A stretch of DNA of 49,831 bases from JAWKOK01 sp963765875 (GTDB lineage: Bacteria > Chloroflexota > Anaerolineae > Caldilineales > Caldilineaceae): assembly GCA_963765875.1 (NCBI GenBank), contig CAVXYK010000024.1:1-49831 (forward strand), read 5' to 3'. Both the position numbers and the translations under genes were made by a program. Shown one piece after another: positions 27,522 through 37,432 of the stretch. The notes beneath the pieces were generated by a model. It did no database searches. It had not been told where the DNA came from and saw nothing but the letters and a program-made list of their open reading frames with translations. How positions within the stretch are numbered: position 1 is the stretch's first letter; each line of letters starts with the position of its first letter.

Positions 27522-28303
27522 GATGGGACTCCATTTTGCGAGCTTTGGAAGGGTCAAACGATTTACGCTTCACGATAACCGAGTAATAGAAGTATAGGGA
27601 ACCTTGCCGATACATGCAATCGCAATGACAGAAACAGCCCCGTCCAGAGCAGACGATACTCCATCACCCCTTCGACGGGGCTCAGGACAGGCCTAAGGCC
27701 GCTGCAAGAAATTGAATCCCTGTTTTATGATGCTTGCGCAGCGGCTTGCATGCCGTCAAATAGGGATTTGATTTCTTTGAACGGCCTAAGTGGGTTTACC
27801 CGGACGGATTGATGCACTCGAGTGACTAACGAAGGGTCTCGACATTGCAACAACAGATTCTTCGCTGGTCTATCAACATGTTCCCCTATTGGCGCGAACA
27901 CGCTTCTAAGAAACAAGCCCAATTGCGGCAGAAGATGCTCTGTCACAATGATTGGGTAACCGTTGACAGATCGGGGCGCTCAAGAGGCCAAAGAAGGGTC
28001 TTGACATTGTTGTCCAGATTCTTCGCTGGTCTGTCACTATGCTCGAACTGGCGAAGTATACCCACTCAGAATGACAGGCAGACGCCTAAATACACCTTGT
28101 TTCTTTTTGTTTCTGCGAAGCTCCGATTCGTCGGGTACTCAGAATTAGCAGGTGCCGATCCAGCTAGCTGGATCGGCACCTGTTTCGCTTCAGTTCTATA
28201 CCAACTCATTGTAACGGGGACAGGGTGGATTCAGGGACCGTCGACAGGACGAATAGCATTGCTGCTCCTTCACCCTGTCACCCCCTCACCTTGTCAAAAC
28301 CAC
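27522..28303. repeat. Intergenic region with several dispersed repeats; no gene
   Basis: No gene was recognised. Two direct copies of a GAAGGGTCT-GACATT-GATTCTTCGCTGGTCT element occur at about 27831 and 27993, members of the family seen as a full palindrome at 37.0 kb. A small stem AGGCCGCTGCAAG/CTTGCGCAGCGGCT lies at about 27696-27747. A perfect 34-bp palindrome is at 28149-28182, and the G-rich repeat in complement orientation at 28266-28300. Confidence 0.65.
28149..28182. repeat. Perfect 34-bp palindrome without spacer
   Basis: CAGGTGCCGATCCAGCT at 28149-28165 is followed at once by its exact complement AGCTGGATCGGCACCTG at 28166-28182. Such spacer-less palindromes of this length are rare in bacterial DNA because they are unstable in replication. 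It could be the joined core of a palindromic repeat, a cruciform, or the target of a dimeric protein. Confidence 0.85.
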
Positions 28304-28850
28304 CTACACTCCCGCGCCATTCCTCTTCAGAATCTCCCCTGTCGCCTGGTGGGTTGTCGGCACGTGGCCGGCCAGGGGCAGGATACGCTCATGCAGCGTA
28401 TCAATGATCCACTCGGTCTGGGGGAAGAAGCCTTCCTCTAGTTCAGCAGCCGGCGTGATCCAGTTTCGTGCGCCGACCACGGCTACCGGGCCGTCAAGGT
28501 AGTCGAAAGCCAGTTGGGTGAGGTTGGAAGCCATGGTGTGCATGAACGAGCCACGCTCACAGGCATCCGAGGCCAGCAGAACCTTGCCCGTCTTCTTGAT
28601 CGACTCGACGATGGGACCGTAGTTGAGCGGGTTCATGAAGCGGGCATCGATGACCTCGACCGACAGACCGTGCTTTTCGGCCAGTTTATCGGCGGCCTCT
28701 AACGCACGGTAGAGCGTGGCGCCGATGGTCACCATGGTCACGTCACTGCCGGTTCGGCGCACAGCGGGCTCGCCCTCGGGAACCTCGTAGTACTCAGTGG
28801 GCACGCCGCCTTCGACCAACGTTTCCGGTTCGGGGTAGAGACGCTGGCTC

Positions 28851-30776
<1,926 letters not shown>

Positions 30777-30803
30777 TGATTATTGGTCCTTTTTCTGGTA
30801 GTT

Positions 30804-30942
30804 CTTGCTGCGTGCTGCTTGCTGCGTGAAATTTTGCTCGGGAAGTCGCTTGCAGAATCGAGTCCTCTTGATCTGAAGGACACTCGAATCACGATGCCAC
30901 ATGCTTCGCGGCAGCCTCACGCAGCAAGTAGCACGCAGCAAG
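30804..30942. repeat. Inverted repeat element, GCTGCTTGCTGCGTGA family, copy 1
   Basis: Arms of 26 bp, CTTGCTGCGTGCTGCTTGCTGCGTGA type, lie at 30804-30829 and 30917-30942 with one mismatch and an 87-bp centre. It fills the gap between the E1 and E2 genes. Further copies are at 32441-32605 and 35630-35764, and a half copy lies inside the E2 gene at 31658-31688. Confidence 0.85.
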
Positions 30943-30952
30943 CAGCGCTTTT

Positions 30953-32368
30953 CTACACCGCCAACAACAACTCAATCCCCGCGATCCCATTCGCCAGCGC
31001 CTGCAAGAAACGCGCGGCCGGCGCGCCGTCAACGACCTGGTGGTTGATGGTCAGGGAAAGGCCGATGTGGGGGACAAACTCGACTTCGTCACCCTTTGTT
31101 TGGATTGGCTTAAGGTTGATGTTACCCACGCCCAGGATGCCGACTTGGGGCGGGTTGAGCACCGGCGTAAAGCTTTCGACGCCGAAGGCGCCCAAATTTG
31201 TGACCGTGAAGGTGCCGCCGGTCAGTTCGTCAGGCGTGATACGGCTTTCGGCGCAGGCAACGGCCAGCCGCCGGGCCTTGGTCGCCAGGTCCCGCAGGGT
31301 AAGGGTGTCGGCATAGCGCACGGTCGGCACCATCAGCCCCCGAGGGGTGTCCACAGCGACACCGAGGTGGACGTGGCCGTACTGATGTAGCATCTTGTCT
31401 TCGTAGAGCGCATTCATCTCCGGATACTGGGTCAGCGTACGCGAGACTGCCAGGAGGATCAGGTCGTTGATGGTCACCCGCTGCAGGCCGAGTGCTTCCG
31501 GGCTGGCCTTGAGCCGCTTGCGATAGGCCAAAATGGCCCGTGCATCGGCCGTGGCATTGAGCGTAAGCTGGGCGGTGGTCTGGAGCGAGTCGAGCATGCG
31601 CGAAGCGATGACGGCGCGGATGCCGCGGACGGGGGTGGATAGGACTTCGTCGGTGGGCTGTTTGCTGCTTGCTGCTTGCTGCGTGACAGTCTGCGCCGGT
31701 GGCGCCTCTGGCACGCCAGAAGCGGATTTCGACAGGAGGTCTCTGGACATGACACGACCACCCGGTCCACTTCCTGCGACCGGCGTCTCGAATTCGCCGC
31801 TGGAGACCATGGCTTTGGCCACAGGCGTCAACCTGGGCATGGAGGCCAATGCGGCTTCTACGTCGCGCTCGATGACGCGGCCGCCGGGGCCGGAGCCGGC
31901 CAGAGCCGCCGTTTCCAGTCCCTTGCGTTCAGCGAGCTTGCGGGCACGCGGCGAAATGGCCGTCGCTTCACCTACTGCCGGCACTGCCTGCGCCGCTGCC
32001 ATAGCGTTCGCTTCAACCGCCGACACTGCAGAGTAAGCAGAGGCAGAATCCGATTCCTTTTTCTCCGTGCTCTCTGTGGTCCTCTGTGCCTCTGTGGTAA
32101 AATTGGGATCCAACTCCCCAAAATCCTCGCCCGGCTCACCGACCGCCGCGATGTTGACCATCACCGGCACTTCGTCGCCGACCTCATAGAAGAGACCCAG
32201 CAGCGTACCTGCGGCCGTGCTCTCTACCTCCATGACCGCCTTGTCGGTCTCCACTTCGCAGAGCGTATCGCCCTCCGCGATCACGTCACCGACGGCCTTC
32301 TTCCAGCCGACAATGATGCAACTTTCCACACTGTTGCCCATCTTGGGCATGATGATTGGTGTTGGCAT
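30953..32368 (-). CDS. Dihydrolipoamide acyltransferase (E2) with lipoyl domain and two PSBD-like modules
   Basis: Core of the 2-oxoacid dehydrogenase complex, 471 residues. Residues 1-80 are the lipoyl domain with K43 in VETDKAVMEVES as the attachment site. A peripheral-subunit-binding domain is at about 137-173 (ISPRARKLAERKG; GSGPGGRVIERDV). A second, shorter copy follows at about 180-212 (TPVAKAMVSSG; GSGPGGRVMSRDL), which is unusual. The catalytic domain ends with H443-QVVDG, the acyltransferase active site. Two linkers look repeat-derived: residues 90-106 (NFTTEAQRTTESTEKK) and 226-239 (QTVTQQAASSKQPT), the latter matching the intergenic GCTGCTTGCTGCGTGA family. It is the first gene of an E2-E1 operon; no E3 gene is adjacent. 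Confidence 0.92.
   Translation of the reverse strand: MPTPIIMPKMGNSVESCIIVGWKKAVGDVIAEGDTLCEVETDKAVMEVESTAAGTLLGLFYEVGDEVPVMVNIAAVGEPGEDFGELDPNFTTEAQRTTESTEKKESDSASAYSAVSAVEANAMAAAQAVPAVGEATAISPRARKLAERKGLETAALAGSGPGGRVIERDVEAALASMPRLTPVAKAMVSSGEFETPVAGSGPGGRVMSRDLLSKSASGVPEAPPAQTVTQQAASSKQPTDEVLSTPVRGIRAVIASRMLDSLQTTAQLTLNATADARAILAYRKRLKASPEALGLQRVTINDLILLAVSRTLTQYPEMNALYEDKMLHQYGHVHLGVAVDTPRGLMVPTVRYADTLTLRDLATKARRLAVACAESRITPDELTGGTFTVTNLGAFGVESFTPVLNPPQVGILGVGNINLKPIQTKGDEVEFVPHIGLSLTINHQVVDGAPAARFLQALANGIAGIELLLAV
31658..31688. repeat. Intragenic copy of the GCTGCTTGCTGCGTGA repeat inside E2
   Basis: The run GCTGTTTGCTGCTTGCTGCTTGCTGCGTGACAG matches one arm of the intergenic element at 30804-30829. 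It is read in frame on the minus strand as TVTQQAASSKQ and lies in the flexible linker before the catalytic domain. A second intragenic repeat, of the CTCTGTGGTCCTCTGTGCC type, lies at 32056-32103 and encodes FTTEAQRTTESTEKKES. Confidence 0.75.
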
Positions 32369-32402
32369 GGTTGGTCTTTTTGAGTCCTTTTAGCGAATGA
32401 AA

Positions 32403-32606
32403 AAGTAATGCGTAATTCGTACTGCGTAAGGTTTTTGATTGCTGCTTGCTGCGTGAGATTGGCGTTGACGAACTAATCGGCCGATGGGCTACGCTTAGCG
32501 TTGATGGAATGCCGCCGGTGGATGTCTTGCCATCGATTTGAAGGTCCCAATCGTGACGAGTGTTCGTCTCCGGAGACCTTACGCAGCACGCAGTACGCAG
32601 CGCTTC
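32403..32606. repeat. Inverted repeat element, GCTGCTTGCTGCGTGA family, copy 2
   Basis: The left side at 32409-32457 reads TGCGTAATTCGTACTGCGTAAGG then GCTGCTTGCTGCGTGAG; the right side at 32577-32605 is CTTACGCAGCACGCAGTACGCAGCGCTTC. The arms pair imperfectly and the centre is about 120 bp. It occupies the whole gap between the HAD-IIA gene end and the E2 start. Confidence 0.7.
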
Positions 32607-32639
32607 ACAAAGCCAATTACCAATGCGAAATCCAGATCG

Positions 32640-33422
32640 TCACCCCGCCACTGCCCCCGGCGCCTCAACATCCCGGATCGACTCCAGAACCCTGGTCGGT
32701 TGGTAGGGAAACTGGGCGATGTCCTCGCGCTGGGTGACGCCGGTGAGCACGAGGTAGGTGCGCATGCCAGCGTTGATGCCGGCGACGATGTCGGTATCCA
32801 TGCGGTCGCCGATCATGATCGTCTCTTCGGAATGGACGCCCAGATAGTTGAGCGCCGTGCGCATCATCAACGGATTGGGCTTGCCCACAAAGAACGGGCT
32901 CTTGCCCGTGGCTGCCTCGATGAGCGCAGCCATTGCTCCGCAGGCAGGCACAATGCCCCCTTCGGACGGACCGGATGGATCCGGGTTGGTGGCGATGAAG
33001 AAGGCCCCATTCAGGATCAAGCGGATGGCCTTTGTAATCGTCTCAAAGCTGTAACCATGGGTTTCGCCGAGCACCACGTAGTCCGGCTCGTGATCGGTCA
33101 TGATGTAGCCGATGTTGTGGATGGCCGTTGTCAGCCCGCTCTCGCCAATCACAAAGGCTTTGCCCTCGGGCCGCTGTGATTGCAGAAACTGGGCCGTGGC
33201 CATGGCCGAAGTGAAGATGCGTTCGGTGGGGATGGCGATGCCCGTCGACTGAAAACGATGCGCCAGGTCGCTAGGCGTATAGAGCGGATTGTTGGTGAGC
33301 ACCAGATATTCGACGCCGTTGGCGTTCAACTGGTCGATGAACTCGGGCGCGCCGGGAATCGGCGTCCGCCCGCGCACGAGTACGCCATCCATGTCCATGA
33401 GGATATTCTTGATAGATGTCAC
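32640..33422 (-). CDS. HAD-IIA family phosphatase (NagD-like)
   Basis: Phosphatase of 260 residues. HAD motif I is ILMDMDGVL, motif II VLTNNPLY, the lysine motif GKPNPLM and motif IV IGDRMDTDIVAG. The cap of type C2 lies between residues 80 and 175. NagD-like enzymes hydrolyse nucleotide monophosphates or sugar phosphates. The start is a GTG at 33422, behind GGAATAAGAAG; no ATG gives a better fit to MDMDGVL spacing. It stands between two repeat elements and shows no operon partner at close range. Confidence 0.9.
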   Translation of the reverse strand: MTSIKNILMDMDGVLVRGRTPIPGAPEFIDQLNANGVEYLVLTNNPLYTPSDLAHRFQSTGIAIPTERIFTSAMATAQFLQSQRPEGKAFVIGESGLTTAIHNIGYIMTDHEPDYVVLGETHGYSFETITKAIRLILNGAFFIATNPDPSGPSEGGIVPACGAMAALIEAATGKSPFFVGKPNPLMMRTALNYLGVHSEETIMIGDRMDTDIVAGINAGMRTYLVLTGVTQREDIAQFPYQPTRVLESIRDVEAPGAVAG

Positions 33423-33463
33423 GACTTCTTATTCCTTCGGTGATTGTTTGGGCACAGACGCAA

Positions 33464-33602
33464 TGGAACGCGGATCGTGCGAAGCAGGCTGATCATCGCA
33501 GATTAAGTGAACGTCCAAAAACAAGTCCCCGGTTTGCACCTTCCTGAAGGCTCCCTGATGGGGAGGACGCCCTACATCCGGCTTCCAGGAAGGTCGACAC
33601 GT
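33464..33602. repeat. Short palindromic elements between HAD-IIA and DeoR genes
   Basis: Imperfect arms GCACCTTCCTGAAGGCTCC (about 33536-33554) and CCGGCTTCCAGGAAGGTCG (about 33578-33596) can pair. The words GGAACGCGGATCGTGCG at 33468 and ACAAGTCCCCGG at 33521 match families seen at 36960/37366 and at 11.0 kb. No gene is seen in 33423-33663. Confidence 0.5.
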
Positions 33603-33663
33603 AATATCTGGACGCTTGCCGAAAGAAATCAACAGAGAGCCGCTCAATCCGCGTTCTGCCATT

Positions 33664-34449
33664 TTAGACAATCTTTATCTCAATGCCGGCATCCCGAGCA
33701 CGCTGCACCAAATCAGATGGTGCGTCGGCGTCCGTAATGACGGCGTCGATCTCGTCCAGGGCAGCGAACGAGGCCAGCCCGATCTGGTTCCATTTGGTCG
33801 AATCGAGTACCGCGACCACGCGGCGGCACATGGCCACCAGCGGGCGTTTGAACGCAGCCTGTTCGGCGCTGACGTCGGTCAAGCCTTCGGGATCGCTGAT
33901 GCCGTGAGCGCCGAAAAAGCCGGTCTGGATGTTGTACTCTTTCAGCCAGGCCAATCCCTTAACACCGACGAGTGAAGCCGTCTCCTTTTGCAACGCACCA
34001 CCGGACATGACGACATCCACGCCGGGTGCATCCAGCATCTCCTGGGCCACGGCGAGCGAATTGGTGAGAATAGTGACATGGCGGCGAGCCTTGAGGTGCC
34101 GGGCAATGGCCAGCGAGGTGCTGCTGGAATCCAGATAGACGGCATCGCCATTAGCAACCAGCGCGGCGCCGGCACTGCCGATGCGGCTCTTCTTGGCTAC
34201 CTGCTGCTGGCGTCGCATGGCCAGCGCCAGTTGGGACAGGCCAACCGTGGCCGGAACCGCACCGCCGTGGGTGCGCACGACCAGATTGCGCTCGGCCAAC
34301 GCCTGGAGATCAGCGCGAATGGTCACCTCGGAGACGCCAAACTGGCCGCTGAGTTCAGCCACCGATACACGCTCTGCTCTTTGAACCAGATCAAGGATGG
34401 CCTGACGTCGTTCTTCGAGGTAAAGATCCTGGGCTATCTGCACGGCCAT
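33664..34449 (-). CDS. DeoR-family transcriptional repressor of sugar metabolism
   Basis: Regulator of 261 residues. The N-terminal winged helix-turn-helix is typical: YLEERRQAILDLVQRAERVS, then VAELSGQFGVSEVTIRADLQ and NLVVRTHGGAVP. The C-terminal sensor domain has the ribose-5-phosphate-isomerase-like fold with YLDSSSTSLAIARHL, ILTNSLAVAQE and FFGAHGISDPEGLTD, binding a phosphosugar effector. The ATG at 34449 was chosen because the earlier in-frame ATG at 34488 overlaps the -10 box of a strong promoter. It is divergent from the EEP-family gene. Likely targets are the nearby sugar genes and itself; the effector cannot be named. Confidence 0.9.
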   Translation of the reverse strand: MAVQIAQDLYLEERRQAILDLVQRAERVSVAELSGQFGVSEVTIRADLQALAERNLVVRTHGGAVPATVGLSQLALAMRRQQQVAKKSRIGSAGAALVANGDAVYLDSSSTSLAIARHLKARRHVTILTNSLAVAQEMLDAPGVDVVMSGGALQKETASLVGVKGLAWLKEYNIQTGFFGAHGISDPEGLTDVSAEQAAFKRPLVAMCRRVVAVLDSTKWNQIGLASFAALDEIDAVITDADAPSDLVQRARDAGIEIKIV

Positions 34450-34486
34450 TGGTTTCTTCTCACTTCGTTGACTTTCGAATACTTTC

Positions 34487-34515
34487 ATTTTAGCGTCATA
34501 TAAAACCTGTGTCAA
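34487..34515 (-). promoter_or_regulatory. Sigma-70-type promoter for the DeoR-family gene
   Basis: On the minus strand TTGACA (34515-34510) and TAAAAT (34492-34487) are separated by exactly 17 bp. The first base of the message would be near 34480, giving a leader of about 30 bases before the ATG at 34449. This supports the shorter start for the regulator. Confidence 0.75.
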
Positions 34516-34737
34516 GCGCAGAGTCAGCGAAAAAAGAGATCCACAGCAGAGCGCCACAGATACCGATGGGATGGAACACGGATTGATGTCTTCATGAGAT
34601 TCGGATGTATCTGTGCCAGGTTCGTCTGCCACCTGCCCTGTTTGTGATCCACTGGCAGGGGCGCGTGCATCTCAATCTGGGGGATTGCACTCTTCACCAA
34701 GAATTGCCCCCCAATCTGAGATAGACCCATAGCAGGG

Positions 34738-34765
34738 TTGCCGTGTGACAATGACCGCCTATAAT
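34738..34765 (+). promoter_or_regulatory. Probable promoter for the EEP-family gene
   Basis: TTGCCG at 34738-34743 and TATAAT at 34760-34765 are 16 bp apart, about 57 bp before the ATG at 34823. The -10 box is perfect; the -35 box matches four of six bases. The rest of 34516-34737 contains an imperfect stem (ATCTCAATCTGGGGG / CCCCCCAATCTGAGAT) and no gene. Confidence 0.6.
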
Positions 34766-34822
34766 GAGTGAGATCGAAACATCAACTTCAGGACGATCTC
34801 AGACAAAGGAACGATAAAATCG

Positions 34823-35620
34823 ATGATCAAAGTTATGAGCTTCAACCTTCGCTACGGTGGCGCAGATGACGGCGCCAACAGTTGGCCCAATCGCAAGGAA
34901 CTCGTTGTCGAACGGATCCGCCAGTTCGACCCAGACCTGCTCGGTCTTCAGGAATGTGTAGACGGTGAGCAAGCGAGCTTCATCAAAGCAGAATTTCCTG
35001 ACTACACCTTCTTCGCCCGCCAGCGAGGCAACGCGGACCGGCCGGATGCAGAAATGGCGCCGCTTCTCTACAGACGGTCGCGGTTCGAGCGCATCGATCG
35101 TGGCTATTTCTGGCTGAGCGAAAGCCCCTACCAACCGGGTTCCGTGAGTTGGGATGCCCACTTCGCACGCATGGTTTTGTGGACCCAACTGCGCGACAGG
35201 CAAGCGTCCGACCACGTGCTCACCTTCCTTAACACGCACTTCGACTATGCGCCGCTCTCTGCCGCCGAATCGGCCAAGGTATTGCATAGCCAACTTGACC
35301 GCCTCAACTTTGACACTGCGCTCATCATCACCGGCGACTTCAACGCAGAAAAGGATTCATCGGCCTACCGTACGCTAGTCGGGGACATCGTCACAGCCCC
35401 TGGGCTCTTCTACGACACCTTCCGGGACGTGAACGGCTATGATGTCGACGAAGGCACCTGCCACGACTTCGGCCGGAGAGACCGCGCAACGGCCATCGAC
35501 TGGATCCTGGCCACCGACCACTTCACCACCCTCGAAGCAGGCATCGATCGCCACCAACAGGGGGAGCTTTATCCGTCAGATCATTATCCGATTTGGGCGG
35601 TGGTAGAGAGGAATGATTGA
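34823..35620 (+). CDS. Endonuclease/exonuclease/phosphatase (EEP) family hydrolase
   Basis: Mg2+-dependent phosphodiesterase fold, 265 residues. Motifs in order: MSFNLRYGG (N8), DLLGLQECVDGE (E), FLNTHFDYAP (H), IITGDFNAEKDSS (D and N), IDWILA (D) and the terminal SDHYPI (catalytic H). No signal peptide, no additional domain. Relatives act on phospholipids, sugar-phosphate diesters, nucleotides or abasic DNA; this small branch with the start IKVMSFNLRYG is widespread next to sugar genes and of unknown substrate. RBS AAGGA lies a little far (12 bases). It is divergent from the DeoR-family regulator, which may control it. Confidence 0.9.
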   Translation: MIKVMSFNLRYGGADDGANSWPNRKELVVERIRQFDPDLLGLQECVDGEQASFIKAEFPDYTFFARQRGNADRPDAEMAPLLYRRSRFERIDRGYFWLSESPYQPGSVSWDAHFARMVLWTQLRDRQASDHVLTFLNTHFDYAPLSAAESAKVLHSQLDRLNFDTALIITGDFNAEKDSSAYRTLVGDIVTAPGLFYDTFRDVNGYDVDEGTCHDFGRRDRATAIDWILATDHFTTLEAGIDRHQQGELYPSDHYPIWAVVERND

Positions 35621-35629
35621 TGGTATTGA

Positions 35630-35764
35630 GCGCTGCTTGCTGCGTGCTCTTTGCTGCGTGAGGTCTCGCATGACAAGTGGTTGCAAAAATCAGACTCTAT
35701 ACGATGAGCACGTTCAAATAGCGCTAGAGCATACGCTGCAGCAACCTCACGCAGCATGCAGCAC
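35630..35764. repeat. Inverted repeat element, GCTGCTTGCTGCGTGA family, copy 3
   Basis: Left arm GCGCTGCTTGCTGCGTGCTC at 35630-35649 continues to TTTGCTGCGTGAGG at 35650-35663; right arm CCTCACGCAGCATGCAGCAC lies at 35745-35764. It begins nine bases after the EEP stop codon and ends 32 bases before the next start codon, so it fills the intergenic space as copies 1 and 2 do. Confidence 0.8.
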
Positions 35765-35796
35765 TTCGCCAATCCAAAACTCAAAGAGAGGAAACC

Positions 35797-36960
35797 ATGA
35801 CCGATCATCAACTCCGCATCGGCATGATCGGCGTCAGCGGACGCGGCGGGCTATGGCGACACTGGCATGAACCGGAAGGACGCTCGCTTGTGGTGGCAGG
35901 CGCGGATATCAACCCGGTCTATCTCAAGGCATTTGCTGAGGAGAATGGCGGCGATCCGCTCGTCACCGACGACTATCGGGCGCTGCTGGCAAGGCCGGAT
36001 ATCGACGCCGTTGCCATCACCACACCCGACTACTGTCACGAGGAGCACGCACTGGCCGCGCTGGAGGCGGGCAAGCATGTCTTCTGCGAAAAACCCATGG
36101 CCATCACCATCGAAGGCTGTGACCGTATCCTGAATGCGTGGCAGACCTCTGGCGTGCGGCTGATGATCGGCTTCAACATGCGCTACATGAACATGTTTCG
36201 CGTCATGAAGGAGATCGTCGACTCGGGCGCCATCGGCGAGATCAAGGCGGTGTGGGTGCGCCACTTTGTGGGCCGGGGCAGCGAGTTCTACTACCATGAC
36301 TGGCACGCTACCCGCGCCAATGGAACCTCGCTGCTGCTACAAAAGGGCTCCCACGACATTGACATGATCCACTGGATCACTGGGCGCTATACAAAGCGCA
36401 CGGCTGCTTTCGGCAGCCTGGACTTCTTCGGCGGAGACAAGCCCAACGACCTCACCTGTCCCACCTGCCCGGAACGCGAGACCTGCACCGAGTACGTCGA
36501 CTCGGCGCGGCGCAACCAGTGCGCCTTCCGCCAGGAGGTCGATGTCGAGGACAACCAGGTGATGATCATGGAGTTGGAGGGTGGTATCAAGGCCTCCTAT
36601 CTGCAATGCCACTTCACGCCCGACTACCACCGCAACTACACCTTCATCGGCACCCAGGGCCGTGTCGAAAACTCGGAGCCGGAGATGAAGGTCTGGGTCA
36701 AGACCCGGCGCTCCAACAGCGATCGGGACCTGGCCGACCGCACCTATGATGTCAAGCCCAGCAGCGGCGGCCACGGCGGGGCCGATCCGGTCATCTGCCG
36801 CGACTTTGTCGACATGTGCCTGGACGGCAAGGAACCCGTAGCCACGCCGCTGGCCGGCCGCATGAGCGTGGCCGCAGGCGTCTGTGCGGCAGAGTCCATA
36901 CGCAACGGCGGTATGCCGGTGGATGTGCCTCCGCTGCCGGAGGGGTTGCATCTGGAATAG
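35797..36960 (+). CDS. Gfo/Idh/MocA-family oxidoreductase with cysteine cluster
   Basis: NAD(P)-dependent oxidoreductase of 387 residues. The Rossmann start is RIGMIGVSGRGGLWRHW, the signature HVFCEKPMAIT supplies the catalytic lysine, and KGSHDIDMIHWITG the active-site Asp and His. A cysteine-rich insert at about residues 220-250 (CPTCPERETCTEY, then NQCAF) is not part of the classical fold and suggests a structural metal site. The next gene has a similar insert, so the two form a subgroup. RBS GAGAGGAAA precedes the ATG. They are separated by 470 bp of repeat DNA. The substrate is unknown; location suggests oxidised sugar or inositol derivatives. Confidence 0.91.
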   Translation: MTDHQLRIGMIGVSGRGGLWRHWHEPEGRSLVVAGADINPVYLKAFAEENGGDPLVTDDYRALLARPDIDAVAITTPDYCHEEHALAALEAGKHVFCEKPMAITIEGCDRILNAWQTSGVRLMIGFNMRYMNMFRVMKEIVDSGAIGEIKAVWVRHFVGRGSEFYYHDWHATRANGTSLLLQKGSHDIDMIHWITGRYTKRTAAFGSLDFFGGDKPNDLTCPTCPERETCTEYVDSARRNQCAFRQEVDVEDNQVMIMELEGGIKASYLQCHFTPDYHRNYTFIGTQGRVENSEPEMKVWVKTRRSNSDRDLADRTYDVKPSSGGHGGADPVICRDFVDMCLDGKEPVATPLAGRMSVAAGVCAAESIRNGGMPVDVPPLPEGLHLE

Positions 36961-37384
36961 AACGCGGATCATGCGGATTGGGCAGATCAGCGCGGATTTC
37001 TTAATAGCTCACAAACTGTCATTCTGAGCGGGTCACCTCGAGCAAGTTGAACCTGACGACAGACCAGCGAAGAATCTTGATCAGCGGAATCAAGACCCTT
37101 CGCTGGTCTGTCAGGATTGCGTCGTTTTGTGGTAGACCCGCTCAGGGTGACAGTGCATCTCTCGCCGCGACGACGAACTTGTTCATTAGAAGTCCCTCAA
37201 GTGCGTGGAACCCCCTTCTTACGGGAAGTAACGACGCCAAAAGAGGGCTTGTTACTTGATAGCGTGTTCGCGTCAATAGACCGAACATGTTGACAGTCCA
37301 GCGAAGAACCTGTTGTTGCGACGTCGAGACCCTTCGTTGGTCATTCGAGCGCGTCGATCCGCCTCATCCGCACGATCCGCGTTC
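36960..37384. repeat. Nested palindromic element filling the gap between two Gfo/Idh/MocA genes
   Basis: An outer pair of 19 bp, GAACGCGGATCATGCGGAT, lies at 36960-36978 and 37366-37384 with one mismatch. Inside, a palindrome has outer arms 37016-37034 and 37135-37153 (CTGTCATTCTGAGCGGGTC, two mismatches) and inner arms 37058-37081 and 37089-37112 (GACAGACCAGCGAAGAATCTTGAT, two mismatches). A third, partial CCAGCGAAG...CCCTTCGTTGG pair follows at about 37300-37340. No gene is present up to 37432. Confidence 0.82.
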
Positions 37385-37432
37385 TATCCTATTCAAAGAC
37401 CATAGCCACAAGCTGGAAAGACAAACACCACC

